64,000 nt of DNA from Solen grandis (GCA_021229015.1 CM037783.1:4659324-4723323), one strand, 5' to 3'; numbered from the stretch's first letter, positions 11,938-25,639 are shown. Notes: generated by a model not told the origin, from the letters alone. Program-made: numbers and translations.

Positions 11938-12480
11938 AGTAACAAGAAAAGATTAAAACAAAATATTTTAATCGACGGCTTATAATAAGCATATTGTTCC
12001 CCTCTTTTTCTCTTTTCTACTGTTTGACCTTATATTCTTACTTGTCTAAGCACAGGACCTTCATATTTAAAAAAAGACCTATCTTTATTAGGCCTATTTA
12101 TATATAGAGAGGCAGTTATTATTTTATCAATTTCTCTGCACGAGTCCCAGGTCTCACTATGCTTACAAATTCAGAAGCATTGTCCATATATTTTTATGCA
12201 TCTTGAGGATGCATTGAATTTAAACTTTGAATCCTGAAAATATTACATATAAGATGAAGAATGCATGGGTAAAAAAATCACTAGAGTAGTCGACTTTTTT
12301 TTAAATTAAGAATTAAATTAAAAAATCGACCTCTCCATATATTATTTATATATAGAGGGGTCGATTTTTTGTTTTCATTTATTTATTTATTTTTTAGTTT
12401 ATGTTTATCAACAGAAAGCAAATACAAATTAACAAAAGCAAAATATTGGATGTATAAAACTAGTACTTAAAACAAACTAT
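11938..12480 (+). repeat. Dispersed repeat R2, copy 1, with internal hairpin
   Basis: ACAAGAAAAGATTAAA.CAAAATAT, GACGGC and AAGCATATTG blocks match 47206-47260, and the later AACTAG.ACT stretch near 12455 matches 47415. In both places the copy directly follows or neighbours other repeats. This copy has extra material including the perfect hairpin at 12319-12370. Confidence 0.55.
12319..12370. repeat. Long hairpin (AAAAAATCGACCTCTCCATATAT)
   Basis: The left arm at 12319-12342 (AAAAAATCGACC..CTCCATATAT) and the right arm at 12347-12370 (ATATATAGAGGGGTCGATTTTTT) are nearly perfect inverted repeats around a 4-base loop. It may be a MITE relic or cruciform-prone site. No promoter or terminator role is claimed. 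Confidence 0.75.
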
Positions 12481-12505
12481 AAAAATATAACAATTTAAAA
12501 AAAAT

Positions 12506-12572
12506 CCCAGCTGATATCGAACTCCGAAAAAGTACTGATCGACGCTGTTACCGATTGAGCTATTTCCACAAG
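12506..12572 (-). repeat. tRNA-like sequence (SINE head or tRNA pseudogene)
   Basis: On the minus strand AGCTCAATCGGTAAC resembles an A-box and GGAGTTCGATATC a degenerate B-box, spaced as in a tRNA. The acceptor stem does not pair convincingly, so I call it a relic rather than a gene. Confidence 0.4.
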
Positions 12573-12579
12573 CATGAAA

Positions 12580-15006
12580 CGAAGGTGAAAATAAGGCCAT
12601 TTATAGGTAATCAAAACAGCATCACTACACAGACAATTTTACTGTATCAACTACACCAAACTAAACATTACGCATTACTTATCCCACCTATCATGTAAAA
12701 ATTAAACTACTATGTATAATTACAAGCTCAATAGAGACGACATGAAATGTACAATGTCCAGACCGACGAGCGAAGCGATAAGTAGGTCATGGCCTATATG
12801 TATTAAAAACATCATTAAAATATAAACATCTACTGATTAATAACTTATTAAATATAATCAATTTAATGGAAACTATATAAAACAAACACAAATCACGTAT
12901 TTGAAACCCCTAAACAATCACATAGAAAACAAGAAATATCTTTAAAAAAGATACTCGGCCGTGGTAACCAGCTTGACGAATAGTGTCTGAATGGTTTAAC
13001 ATGTAATAGATTTCGTTTTTAGTTTAATTGTATGTAATTCCTGTGTCAGTGCAGGTCTTTGAAATACCAAGGATCCAAATTATTTGTACAATCTTGGTAG
13101 ACACTTACAGCATTAAAACATCTGCGCATTAGACTTCGTTTCGCGGGTTACAAAACGAAACCGGATGTTACGTTTTTGTTGAATATAGGATCTGTCAGGG
13201 TGTAACAATCAATTCCGAAATCTATGTGTTTCCTATTTTTTAGCGTTCTACTCTATCAGCTTACCTGAAAAGGTGCAGTGTCTTACTATTCGGAACAAAT
13301 CGTTCGCAGGGGAAGAAAACTTCAAATTTTAAAACAATCAGAGATCTAAAGAACTCGTTTCCGCACCTCCTTTCTTTTCGTTTGACTAATTTTACAATGA
13401 CCAATGGGAATTTAGCAAAATATCGTTGGAGGTCCTAACTGTGCCCCTGTCCTAACCCCGCCACCTTCCTTTTTTTTTATCGTAGTCGTGCTAGATTTTA
13501 TCACACGTGTAAGCGACTGAGAGATTTATTTTACTATGTTTCTGTAAATAAACTCAGATGATTTTTGTACGAAATTTTGATTCAAACTGATAAATATATG
13601 TATTGCAAATTTCATCTCGCACCACTCTTTTATGTGTTTTTTTCTTAATACAAAATGATTTCCACGCAGAATGGCACCTTTTCACTCATTTTTTTAAAAT
13701 AAAAGTATCTCGGAAATTCCATCTGCTGTGTTTACATATTTATAAATGGAAGTCATATGTGTACAATTCGCAACTGCTATGACGTCACCTAGGGGACGGA
13801 GTTAGGACCACACAAAATAATTTCATAATATTTGACTCGTAATGTATTAAATGTTATTTTCGAGTGAATAATTATTTATAAAAGAATTATTTTTGGGGGT
13901 ATCAATGTGAATATGATAGAATTAATTGGTACGTGAGCAGTTTTTTATTCTATGTATTTTATTAATGTTGCAATTCCTAATTAAATCTTAGATGGGCGCA
14001 GTTTGGGCACTCGAGGATATATAATAACCAATGAAAAGCCGAATTTTAATCCTCTTCATTACTGTGTGTTTCACGGGAAGTCAGGGTGAATATAAACGGC
14101 CTAACGGCCAAAAAAAAAATCTATTACTATCACAACTTTGCATTCGACTGCAATGCCAATTTTGCACATGCGCTAACGGAAGTGTAAACCCATTTTAATT
14201 GGACATACTAATATACATACAGGACTTAATAACAGTAATGTATATACAGTGCTGAATACCGTCCAGAAAATAGTGAAGTACCTAATTATCAGGAGTGCGT
14301 TTACGAGGGATTCTAAATTTCGTCCCAAACGTCAATCTCACATTTTGTCTGAAGTCAGACATTGCTTGTGGTATCGTTAATTCTCATGACTTCAAAATTA
14401 TTTTCTTTTTTAATTGTCTGCCTTATATATTGTCGTGTGCAACAGTTTAAAACTGGTATTAAACAAGATATGACAAAGGATTTCACGAAATATAGATATT
14501 TAGTAAGAAATAACCGAAATATTGGGACACTGTTTTCAGCTTTATATCACTCGTATGACTGCAACTACATCTTTGAATAAATCTGCCATGTTGTTATTGA
14601 TAACAGTAACAAAATGTTGTCCGCACAATCGTTTACATTTTTCATGTTTTTCTTGCCAAATGTAAGTATGCCGAAATATAGTTAAAGAGTAACCTTTTTA
14701 AATAATTAGAATATATTTTTCAACACTTAACTGAATCATAAAACACCATTTTTTTAACAGTAAAACATGGTTATTTTTAAAGTACGTTTTGATTAGAAAT
14801 AAAACACACATACACACATCTGAAACTAATTGGCTGGTCCTGAAAACACGACGGTATACGATCGAAATTGCATCGCAGCGGTACGATGCGGCATCACGAT
14901 GGTCATTTAAAAAGCACAAGCATTCAGTCGACGCATGCCATTAATTAAAAAGTCGTATTTTGATGTTGTGTTTTTGTATCGAACCAATCTGATGCCCCCA
15001 CCCCTC

Positions 15007-15043
<37 letters not shown>

Positions 15044-16555
15044 TTCGTGCGCCCTATCTTCCGTCACTATCTCATACCGTATTGTCGTGATTTCGTATCG
15101 ACCATCGCATTGTCTATCTATTATCTCGATATTTCAAATCGTCAAAAAAAAAATCCGTAACTGACACTCTTTTGGAAGAAAAGAAACCTCAGAGAAACCA
15201 ATGTTAGTCAGGAAAGAACAAAACAAAACAAAACGAAACAAAAAAAAATAAAACAAAGGGCCAGTAATAATCTCGTGGTCTTATTAGTCATAACACTTTC
15301 CCTTTAGGTGCTTATACACAACAATAAACCATTCTGTGATATAATGTCGTACATTAAAGTACTTTGACTGATTAAACTCATATGCTAACTTTGATGTGGG
15401 AATCCCTTGTTGGATATTATCTGACTAACAACCTGTTAATGTTGATATAACTGGTAACTGAAAAATCGATTAATGCTATCACCACACTTAGAATTATATA
15501 TAAATAACTACTGAGTCCAATGTGACATTTGAATCAGGTGAGCTCAAAGAAGGCTCAATGTATTCAGTACTGGTCACACGAGTTCATTAATGTAGTTTTC
15601 TTGTAGTATAATTAATATTCTCACTTATCATTTTATTGATTGTGACTTTATTGATTTTGGGTTCGGAAGGAGCGAAAGATTCGTACTTGAAATCTGTCTT
15701 TGTGCTATATAATAATCGATTAGAACGTTGTTTGCCTAGTGTAACAAAATACTTTATATATAGCCGATGTATTTTTGTATTAGAGCTACGTACGCTGTAG
15801 ACATTGTCACTCGGCTCATATCATATGTTTTGTTGTATTGATTTGAGGAAATCTTTTATTGACGTTTCCTTTACGGGTATGTTCTCTCGATTGAGCGGAC
15901 AGTTCAAATGAAGCTGACTTAAGTTATGATAATGACGAGAGTATCGCGTTGCCGTATTATGAAAAGAAAGTTAACGATTTCACGAAAGAGCTATTTTGAA
16001 ATGAAGGGAAAGCTCAGTTTACAGCAATGACAAATTACCTCACACAAAAAAGTAGCGTTATTGTTTTATTTTTTTAAAGAGTGGCGTTATTGTTTAATTT
16101 ATTTTTCTCAAAAGAGAATGTTGAACTATATTTATAATGGGTAGGTAGGTAGAGGGAGAGAGAGAGAGAGAAAGAGAGATAATTAAAGAGAGAGAAAGAG
16201 ACAGAGACAGACAGACAGACAGATAGGTAAATAAATTAATTGAACAAATATAAATAAGAAATATATTAGTAAAATATGAATCATATGATGATTTTATCAT
16301 TAAATCTTAAAACAGAAAAACAGGAAACATTTCACAATATATTTAGCTTCAACCATTCGGGAAGATACAATTACAAGATGTTTCATTTAGATATACATGT
16401 ACAAGGCTGACGGTTCTGTCTGTACAAAGGATCTTCAGCCTTAAAGGTAAGTCCTTTATCAAATTGCCAAACTGTTGTCACATCAACGTAGTCTTGATTA
16501 CAATGACTTCCTATTTACTCGCCCTGTATTTAAAAGTAATTAAATACATTGTCTA
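12580..16555. other. Gene-free stretch
   Basis: No recognised exon. It includes a (CA)n tract at 15007-15040 and a GA/CAGA-rich low-complexity tract at 16152-16225. Small ORFs are dispersed and motif-free. Confidence 0.5.
15007..15040. repeat. (CA)n microsatellite
   Basis: Seventeen CA units following a C-rich stretch. Confidence 0.95.
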
Positions 16556-16559
16556 GTCT

Positions 16560-16850
16560 AAGTTTCATGACGTGGGCACGTTCACCAACTTTACAGCTTT
16601 TACCCCTGGTCATTGGGTTACTAGTATCTTTCGATCTCCCTCGGGAGTCGTTTACTCCACTTTGACAGCTCACATTTTGGAATTATACCACCTTCTCAGA
16701 TACTCATTTACACCAGAGTGAAGTGAAACAATATGACGTTAATGTCTTACTCAAAGAAATTAGCAGTGTTCTTTGACAGAATTCGAATCAAGGACCGAAC
16801 TCTCGATCCCGCAGCGTGTGTCCTACCACAGAACTACTGCTCTTTTATTT
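16560..16850 (-). mobile_element. SINE (family 4), antisense copy
   Basis: On the minus strand the head reads GTGGTAGGACAC with a degenerate B-box (GATTCGAATTC), followed by ACACTGC.AATTT and TTGAG.AA blocks. The same order is found in the plus-strand copy at 40801-41025. Too diverged to be recent. Confidence 0.7.
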
Positions 16851-16950
16851 AGAGAGACAATGATTATATCCCCTTCAATAATTCTTTCCCTGCGATAATC
16901 CCGAAGTAGTGCTGATTGATTTACCCAGGAAAAATAGTCATCGATAAATG

Positions 16951-17050
16951 ATTTAAAGCAGCTCATTCACAGATGGTCATTGACGAAGAATTTGATTTCT
17001 AACTGTATGTATGTTTGTATTACATCTAACAGTACTCATTCCCCCCCCCC
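16951..17050 (+). repeat. Dispersed repeat R3 (TTTAAAGCAGCTC family)
   Basis: TTTAAAGCAGCTCATTCACAG plus ATGGTCATTGA..GAATTTGATTT matches 32485-32560 almost base for base; a shorter copy starts at 25263. Class unknown. The ORF at 16980-17360 starts inside this repeat and is unlikely to be a gene. Confidence 0.75.
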
Positions 17051-17360
17051 CAAAAAAAAAAATGGGTATTTTCCCCATCACAGGCAATACCGTCTTTACG
17101 TATTTAAAATTTTAACCTATATTTCCATTTGCCGTCATTTATCTAATCACATTCACCCTTCGAACATGCGCTTATCTCATAGGCTGAACTTACAAAATGG
17201 TAAAGATGCCATATTTCGGAAAATATGTCACGTGGTACCCCAAGCACTTACTTCAGGGATACCATATTCTATATTTAACCTATTTCGCGTTACGGTTTTC
17301 AGTCCTGCGCATTGTGGCCTACACTTTCCGAATTTATTTGCGAAGACCTCGCCAAAATAA

Positions 17361-19565
17361 ACAAGGAAAGTAGAAAAAAATGTTTTCAATTTCTACCGAT
17401 CGTCTTCGAACGACCTGCTTTGAGATGCTGAAACACGAGTTAAACCTTTAGTACTAAGATAAGATAAACAGTTATTTTTGAGTTCAATGAACGTCGAGTT
17501 TATGAGATGACAAGTGTTATCTTTGTTTCCTCCACATATTGGAATGTACATTTATTGTCATTTTATTACGTTTAGATGTTTTCTGTTGCTAGGAGATAGA
17601 CTCATGAGAAACACCACGTTCGAATAATGGTATTAACTTAATCAAATATCAATGAAAAAAGAGTTAGACATTAACTTTACCATCTTTTGTCTTTCTTTTG
17701 TATAAACTTATTTTTCATGTGTTAAATCATGTACATATTTTCATTGAGTAACACTTTGAATGAGATGGAGACTATTTTATTGTAATATTTATGTAATCAT
17801 TTTTTTTAAAGCTGATTTTATACGCACAATGGGATCAGTGGTTCATACAACTTGTGAAATGGAACGCATTTTGTAGCGATGCAGGTCCAGAGAGTCGGCG
17901 GCGGGCATACACGGGATTTGGGACATATCGTCAACGACAAAGACAGGATGGTAACTGAAAACATACTTTAGAAAATTTTACATTCCGGCATATTGAGAGC
18001 AGGATCCAAAAGAGGAAAAAATGTTTTATTCCCTTGAGTCAACCCTCTGAAGCCCACCTGGAGCAAAATATTTACAGGTGCATCACACTTAGTCCAAATT
18101 TGTCATTTTTTTTCAATATCTATTACTTCCACCACCACCACCATCCTCCTCATCATCATCACCGTCATCATTCATTCATTCATTCATTCATTCATTCATT
18201 CATTCATTCATTCATCACAATAATCAACATCTGTGACGTAACTGTCGTCAGGCTTGTTACATGTACTATCGCTGATCAGTACCAGTGCAAAATCGTCATC
18301 TGATTTAGCAACATATTAACACATAGATCGACATAGGAAAGGCTCGGATCGATTATCCGTAATGGTTTCAACGTCGTCATCATCTCATAAATAACATGTT
18401 TTGAACAGTATATTTGTAAACAGATCACCGATAAAACGCAATCGTAATAAACATATGCAATATATATTTTATTGTCGTAAAATTAAAAAAATAAATGTTA
18501 GATGCGATACTTTAACAAAAATAACTTTGCAACTATTTACCCAAATGCAGAAATATTTGAGTTATTTTCTATACTGTTATATGTATCTATTATATATTGC
18601 TATTTTATTATAAATCAAATTGACATGTTGAGAGAATTCAATTCAATTATAGATATACACATGGATGTTTGATTTCGCCTTTGGAGATTGTTTCCAATAA
18701 ATATACATGTATTCCAATAACGGAAGCACCAACCATTTGGCCCCCAGTTAAACGTGTTGAAGTACGAGTTAATTTGCAATTGAAGCACAATTTCCTATTT
18801 GAAGATTTTGATCGGACGTACTAAATATGGTATGGCTGATTAAAAAAATTAGCTTGCAACGGTTTGATGATATCTACGCTAACAGCGTTAGAGCTGGTTC
18901 TGTCTGGTAAATTGAGAAAATAAATCCGTTATTGTCTTTCATAATATCGATTATATTCGTCTGAGTAATTTACAAATGCAGTTTACCGAATTGTATTGTA
19001 TGAATTACAACGATGACCTTATACGTTCATAAAGTGGTTTTAAGTAATACCATTTAATTTCCACTAAGATGGTTTTGCAGTTTTTAATTATTAATGAGAA
19101 AATGTCAGTTGTTCACACGTGCATGTTCTTAATAGCATTCTTATTTTTTTTTTTCAGAAAGTATTTCTGGACCATGTCACCAGAAAACACTAACGAACGT
19201 TGCTGACACCATAGTGCGCAGGCTTTTATATGTCTAATCAAATTGACGTCCATATACCATAGTGCGGTCGAACACAAAACGAATTTTAGTTTTCCAACAA
19301 CAAAGTGTATACGTTTCTGATGTCCAATATCAAATTTAGGTTAACACCATAGTGTATTCCTATACAAAAACGGAATATAACGTGAAAGTTTCATGGACCT
19401 GTCTTAAAAGTCAGACATTTGTGTAAATTTATATTCATTCTTGCTGACAACTACGCGAGTGAGACTATCTAATTATATTTTTTACCGTGATTTTCAATCC
19501 AAAAGTGAAGACATACGTATACACTAAAAAGGATTTTGAAAGTAAAGTTTTAAATGAGTTTTACA
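17361..19565. other. Gene-free stretch
   Basis: It contains a (TTCA)n microsatellite at 18170-18213 preceded by a CAC/CAT-rich tract that produces a His-rich chance ORF. No gene recognised. Confidence 0.5.
18170..18213. repeat. (TTCA)n microsatellite
   Basis: About ten uninterrupted TTCA units. Confidence 0.95.
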
Positions 19566-19569
19566 TATA

Positions 19570-19746
19570 CAGTCAAACCTGTCTTGAGCGGTCAGTCAAA
19601 GGAACAGGAGAAAGTGACCGCTGAACAGAGGTGGCCTCTAAATGAAGGTTAAACATATAAAAAGATATAGTTCGGTTATATTACAACTGACAGCTTAATG
19701 TAGGTTGACCGCTTAATACAGGTAGCCGGTAAAACAGAATTAACTG
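19570..19746 (+). mobile_element. pogo/Tigger-like MITE, copy 1
   Basis: A 177-bp element with TA on both sides (19568-19569 and 19747-19748), a left end CAGTCAAACCTGTCTTGAGC and a right end whose complement reads CAGTTAATTCTGTTTTACCG. CAGT-starting inverted repeats with TA target duplication are typical of the pogo/Tigger branch of Tc1-mariner. Internally, GCGGTCA and GACCGCTTAAT motifs repeat near both ends. No transposase; non-autonomous. Relatives at 29402-29902 and 47447-47590. Confidence 0.8.
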
Positions 19747-19749
19747 TAC

Positions 19750-20240
19750 TTGTATAAGTGTTCAGTGTTTAAACAAGTTTGGGTTCTAAGAGACACCATG
19801 GCACCACGACACTAATACCATGTTTCATGGGGTCACAATCAAACAAACATTGAATGATTACGTGTTCTGCAAAATGCATAATAATTTATATGTAGCACAT
19901 GTCCTGGTATCATAGGACATATGTTAACGCTATTCAGCTTCATCAGCAAGTAGCAGGCCATTTTTCTACACAGGCTTGTACTTTACACGTGCCCATCTCG
20001 TGCTTTTTAGCAGAGGACCATGCATCACCGACTAAGACCTGTTATTTACCCAAATTATATGATGACAAAGCAACTAACTAGTAAAAATTATTTAATATTT
20101 GATAATCGAAGTAAATGGTAATGTTTATCCGTGCTGTTCTATAGTAAAGGGGAATTCGACGGGAGTAAATAGCGACTGGAGAATAGTTCTTTTATCTATA
20201 GAACAGCTACGGACGGTACACTAACATTCTTAGTGGCAAG

Positions 20241-20271
<31 letters not shown>

Positions 20272-22430
20272 TCTTTGATATAACACTATGAAAATAGTAG
20301 GCAACAATGATCTAAATATGATAATAGTATCGAGTTTTGTCCTTCTATAAAAATAAGAAAAAGAAAAAATTGCTCTCGGAAGAGTTGCGGTCTCCTTACT
20401 AGCATTTGAAAATATTGTCATAATTCTTGGATATTTTCGAATGATATGGCATATTGTTTGCATAATATTAATATATAGCTCTTTTATTATTTATGCCTGT
20501 CACACATTGGTTTATTTAAAGTCCAAAACAATCGACTTATTGAATCAACCAAAAGCATTGAATCATCGTTCTAGATTAATAAATGTTGCCCCCAATGTGA
20601 CCATAAATTGCTAGCGAAGCGAGGCACACTGCATAATAAATGAAATCTCCTTATTCACGTTTTTAATGTTTTAATCTTTGATAACTTACTCAATTATCTG
20701 TCAATCTTGATCAGCCATTGTAGACATCAAATTCATGACGCAATAGATGTACCGTGGTATTATATGCATTATATTTTCGTATGTTTGGAATGGCCCACTA
20801 GCCGTTGATCTAAACAGCTTTCACTTAAAATATTATAAAAGAGTGTTAATTGTAATTTAATTGACATAGAGGATTAATATCATTTTGTTTTAGTATGCCC
20901 ACTCTATAGTGATCTCAGGAATCATTATATTAAGAAAATATTCCTTTCATAAACCAAGTGTATTTCAGTTTAATGAGTTAATACAGACAAATAATAGTTC
21001 TGTTGTCATTAATTTTGTAAATTTTTGTATGAAGCATTTAGAAGGAGACAAAGCAATGATTTTAATTATTTATGAATATTTCATGAACTCCCAATATGAT
21101 TGTCGCGGTAATTATATTACATGTGAAATTCTAAGTTATACATTACATTTTGTCTGTCCTCCCATATCTGTAATGTGACATATAAGTAAGATTTATTCTT
21201 TCTTTATAAAATTCTTTTTCTTCTTCTTTCTTCTTCTTCTTCTCCAAAGCCTTTGTATGAGAATGATGTTTTTTTTTTTCAGATTATACATGTATGTACC
21301 TTAGTCGCGTTAAATATCTGTATTATGAAATTTGCTACAAGAAACTGTAAAGTTAACGTAATAAACTATCTATCAATATATTTTAAGTATCACTTCTTGT
21401 TTACAAACATGAATCACAGTAAGTTTATTACCATGATTGCAAAACAAAAATAGTTTGCCAAGTTATACTTGGCTCCCGATCTAAAGGATATCTGTTGTAA
21501 GATAGCACATTTCGGAGACAAAATGGAACAAATTATCAATATACTAGACTAATTTTAAGATTACTTTTAGAAGAAGAAGCAACAAATGAAGAGGTACCCG
21601 TAGTCATTTATATGCCCGCATATTAAACACTTCAGGGGCAGATACTTTTTAAGACTGTTTTTGTTTTCCGTAAGAACAAATTATATCTGAATCCGAATAT
21701 GGTACGTTGTAGATCCTAAAACTGGGTTTTACACAACGGACATTAAGAAAATAAAATCAATCTGAAAACTCCATCAATTAATTCATAAATAATTTAAATT
21801 TCATTTTAGTTTTCAATACTTTCTCTGCCATTTTCTACACCACTACAATAGTGCCAACAATAAAACAAAGTACCAACATAATACTTAATCAATGTTGAGG
21901 CGAAAACCTGATAAATAAACATATTTGGGGATTTCTGTATATACGGTAGATAGCGGAGTATTGAATTCTTTCTCCAATAGATTAATGGAATATCTTAACA
22001 AAACTAAAATGAAATTTAAATTTAATCTTACTATATAAATCATAGATACGATTACTACAAGCACAATATTTGCAGTTACAATAAATAATTTTATACGTAA
22101 GCTATTGAACAATAACATAATTAGTACAAGCGCAATATTGATAACTTACTCTTTTATCAACGTAAGTCTGATTTTGGGGAGGGCCAAATCGAATGCTGTT
22201 AATCCTAATGCTTGTATATCACAATGCCTTATATTATGTTATTATGTTTCTGTTGCTATGAAATGTAAACTTTCAATGCAAATACAATAATTGTAGTGTA
22301 TTGTATTACATAAGAAATATGAACTACAGCAATCATAACATTATCCTGAAAACAATACATGTACATGTGTATGTATGCATGATTGATTTGTGTACAATTT
22401 TGTTAAAAAAGCAATAAAATGTGTTAAGGG
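19750..22430. other. Gene-free AT-rich stretch
   Basis: No recognised gene. A poly-T run lies at 20241-20268 and a TTC-rich tract near 21220-21243. ORFs here are AT-driven and motif-free. Confidence 0.5.
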
Positions 22431-22656
22431 TTAACCCTTTCCCTCATATAGACTCATTTTGACGCACTCAATAGGTACCACATAAAGCCTGATCTGTAGA
22501 AAACCACAGTTAAACCTTACCAAATTTAATTATAAAGCCTCATTCAACCACTGAGACAGCGAACACATAAACTGATCAGCTGCGAGTTATCGCAGGTGAT
22601 CTGGTTTTATGTGTTCGCATAGGTCTTTTCATTTCCTCTATGAGGGAAAGGGTTAA
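22431..22656 (+). mobile_element. piggyBac-like MITE, copy 1
   Basis: A 218-bp element (22435-22652) flanked by TTAA on both sides, with terminal inverted repeats CCCTTTCCCTCATA and TATGAGGGAAAGGG. TTAA target duplication with CCCT-type ends is the signature of the piggyBac superfamily. The interior holds a degenerate palindrome around CTGATCAGCTGCGAGTTATCGC. The second copy at 40171-40412 is in the opposite orientation. No transposase ORF, so mobilised in trans if at all. Confidence 0.85.
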
Positions 22657-22917
22657 ACTAACGCAGTTACATCAAATTAAACTTATACAGTGATCCATTG
22701 AGCAATAACAGTGTTTCATTGAAATATCTTACGTTTGAAATAAATACTGTTGTATCAAACGTGCTTTTCAGAAATTTATCATGGGCACATGGCTTAAGTA
22801 TTAATCACATTTAATCGTCTAAATTTTATGGAATTTATCAAAGACCTGTACAACAGGTATATTTTGTTTGTTTGTTTTCTCGTGACGAAAAAATGAAATT
22901 AAATAATAATAAAAACA

Positions 22918-23190
22918 ACAACAGGTGAACGGGATTTGAACGAGATCTCGCTGAGACAATAAACATCTTGCAGACGCTTGACAGTCAGTTACTTTATTAC
23001 TCATAAAAGATATCTGCGATTTCATGAGTGACAAACATACTTATTTAATCGTCAGTACATAAATAGAAAACTCAGTATATTTTAAAACTGATACGAGCAA
23101 TTTTACACATCTCGCGTTCACATGATCGTACACTTGGTTTAACGAGAGCTTCTCTTTCCCTATATCAGAGTTGCGGATCTCTGTTAGAAT
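22918..23190 (+). repeat. Dispersed repeat R1, copy 2
   Basis: Same left (GGTGAACGGGATTTGAACG) and right (TATATCAGAGTTGCGGATCT) blocks as 9197-9480, same orientation, diverged interior. The left side abuts an AATAATAATAAAAACAACAACA tract, consistent with a retroposon tail when read on the minus strand. Confidence 0.75.
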
Positions 23191-23303
23191 ACTAGGCATT
23201 TGATAAAATTTATAATGTAAACAATAATATATTTACAGTTCATACTTTTTTGCCTTAAGTTTGACCTTGCATTATGGAACCGCCTCCTGCTTGATTGACA
23301 GTT

Positions 23304-23585
23304 TCACATGATGTAGGGGCCTCCGTGGCCGAGAGGGTAAAGTCGCTGATATTAACACTCATTCAGCCCCTCACCGCGTGGGTTCGAATCCTGACAGGGT
23401 CATTCGGATTTTCATGTGAGGAGGCCTTCCAGCTGACTTGCGGTAGATCGGTGGTTCTACCCGGATGCCTCCGTGCATTCGGGGACTTCCTCCACCTGTA
23501 ATTAGCTGGACGTCGCTTCATGACTGAAATACTGTCGAAGCGACGGTAAACTCAAATAGTCAGTTATAGTCATGTCACATGATGT
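23304..23585 (+). mobile_element. Full-length SINE (family 2) with 11-bp target-site duplication
   Basis: TCACATGATGT at 23304-23314 is repeated exactly at 23575-23585. Between them lies a 260-bp SINE with a Ser/Leu-type tRNA head (GCCTCCGTGGCCGAGAGGG as A-box region; GGGTTCGAATCC B-box at 23380-23391), then a body with GAGGAGGCCTTCCAGCTG, ACTTGCGGTAGATCGGTGG and the 3' block CGACGGTAAACTCAAA. It is the reference copy for the antisense members at 6130, 9512 and 47836. The ORF across the head is not a gene. Confidence 0.93.
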
Positions 23586-25625
23586 TTTAGTTACGGCTCA
23601 GAGTCAGTTATTTTATTTTTATCTAATAAAACATGACGTCATCAGTCGCTGCCGCCACAAGCTCCACCCATTATGCTTCTCTGTCACTGCGGCACTATTC
23701 TGGATCTTCTTTTTATCCATATCAAAGCCTTTCAGCTGATTTTATGCGATATATTGTTCAAATTTTGAACGAAATACAAACATTTCATTGGACGATTATG
23801 TAGGACAAACTGTTATTACAATTATGTTACGCCATTTCTAACTGATACTGTAACAAAGTCGTCGTTGTCGAGTTCTCTTGGCTGTTCTAGGGATTCTAAA
23901 CGATGTCGAGTAGCAAACTAGACTAAGTGTTTATCGAATCAGTCCCAATGACCTTCAATAAATGTCCACTACAGCCGTCCGTGGAAATAAACGGCCAATA
24001 AAATACTCACATTACAAGAGTATTGCCATAAAATTATGGTTTTAATTAGTTTATGTCAATATGTTTTGGTCTCAATGTTTGAATGAACGAAGTACAGGCT
24101 TTGCAAACAAGAGGTATGATGTTCACCGAAGTTAATATTGATTTCCCCGTTCTGAGACATACTTCCTTATCAGAAGGAGCGTATATCAAGCCTGATACGC
24201 GGGTAGACCGATGCCACCTGCTGGAATCCACCATTCCCACAAAAGTGCCCAAGGTTCTCATAATTGCCGAGAACAGAAAAAAATAATTTCCATGTCTGAA
24301 CTACTTTTAGATTTATGTCTCTTTAATGACAATATATTTTTTCAGGGAAAGGTTTCTCCTTAGAATTGATAGTATTGTGATATCAATATTAGTTTTTGAG
24401 TAGTTCCATGCTAGGTGTGGTCAATATAAACACGCTACTCTAACGTTATTTTTAGCACGTAATGCAATTTTACGCCAGTTTTTGATAAAAGAAAATACCA
24501 AGTGATGCCATTAGGAGAAATACGAAAGGATGACAAGTAATCATAAATATATCGTTTTATTAAATGTTAATATCACTTTAATTATTATTTTGGAGAGGAC
24601 AGACATACGATGATTTCTCCGTTTATTCATTGCCAAACCAAACACCAAACCCGGATGGTAACTGTTATCAACACGACATTTTGAATTTTCGCTAGACAAG
24701 GTTTTTGTGAAAGACCCCGATAGCAAATTCAATAATGAAAAAAAAAAAAAAAAATAAAAAAAAAAAACCTTAATCTAGTCAAAACCAACTCTTCGGTATT
24801 TTTTTTAATCAGGATCTCAACTCGACATTTGAGGAGGTAATCTAATGACTTTGAACTTTTCTATAATCCATAAAATGAATTAAAAAGAAAAGATTGAAAT
24901 GAAGTCTATCGCACCTCCTGAAGAAATTTTTCAGATAGTTTATGTTGTATTCTTAAATGTCTTATGTATTCTTGTAACACTTTTTCATTAATCATAAAAT
25001 ATACATCATAATCATACACACCACCTACGACAAAAAGTTATTTTCTGTAATTTAAAACATCGAATTAACAACTACTTAGAACAATACAATACCCATGTAG
25101 CAGCATTTAATCTAAATTGATTTTTAAGAAAATGAGAATCAAAACGGTGTATAGCATGTGTCAAAGAATGATAAACTAGTATGAGTTCCTTATTGTTTTG
25201 GTGAAAGTGTGAAACTACATTAGTCTTATGCGGTTTGCTTTTGACAATTCACATAAGTATTTTTTAAAGCAGCTCGTTCACAGTTGATCAGGAGAAATAA
25301 AAAGTGTTTGTTCTTTTCCTCTTCATCGTTAATATTGGTGTGAAATCTTTCTTTTTTCCTTACAAATAAACTCGGCGAGTTTAGGTCACATAGCATGAGA
25401 ACGTTAAAGCACTTTGGGGAATTCAGATTAAATACAGAAAACGGTATCCCCGAAGCAAGCTCTTGTTGTACCTAGTGACGTTACACATTTCGCAACATGG
25501 CGTTTTAACCACTCCTGGGTAGTAAATGTAAATGTGACGGCACACGGAAACAAACTCTCTAAGTATAGATTTAATACCGTTCGTCACGCTTTTGCATGTA
25601 ATTGTGAAACCACCCATTTCTTTGC
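23586..25625. other. Gene-free stretch with one orphan ORF
   Basis: Contains a poly-A-rich tract at 24739-24768 and a short R3 repeat at 25263. The 67-codon ORF at 24083-24286 (plus) has more even codon use than its surroundings, but I recognise no domain and see no splice signals that would argue for an exon. Confidence 0.45.
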
Positions 25626-25639
25626 AATCACGGAATGTT

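Noticed and set aside
12319..12370. Transcription terminator hairpin
   Set aside because: Bacterial-type termination is not applicable in this genome; a MITE relic is more likely.
17885..17935. Minus-strand ATG with a GC-rich start (MPAADSLD) as the missing EAG first exon
   Set aside because: It lacks the conserved GLVAPQNTF-type peptide and a phase-1 donor at the right place.
23316..23400. tRNA-Ser/Leu gene
   Set aside because: A and B boxes are good, but the sequence continues into a SINE body and is bounded by target-site duplications.
24083..24286. 67-codon ORF with protein-like composition
   Set aside because: No domain, no splice context and an antisense ORF of similar length over it; kept only as a note in the stretch description.
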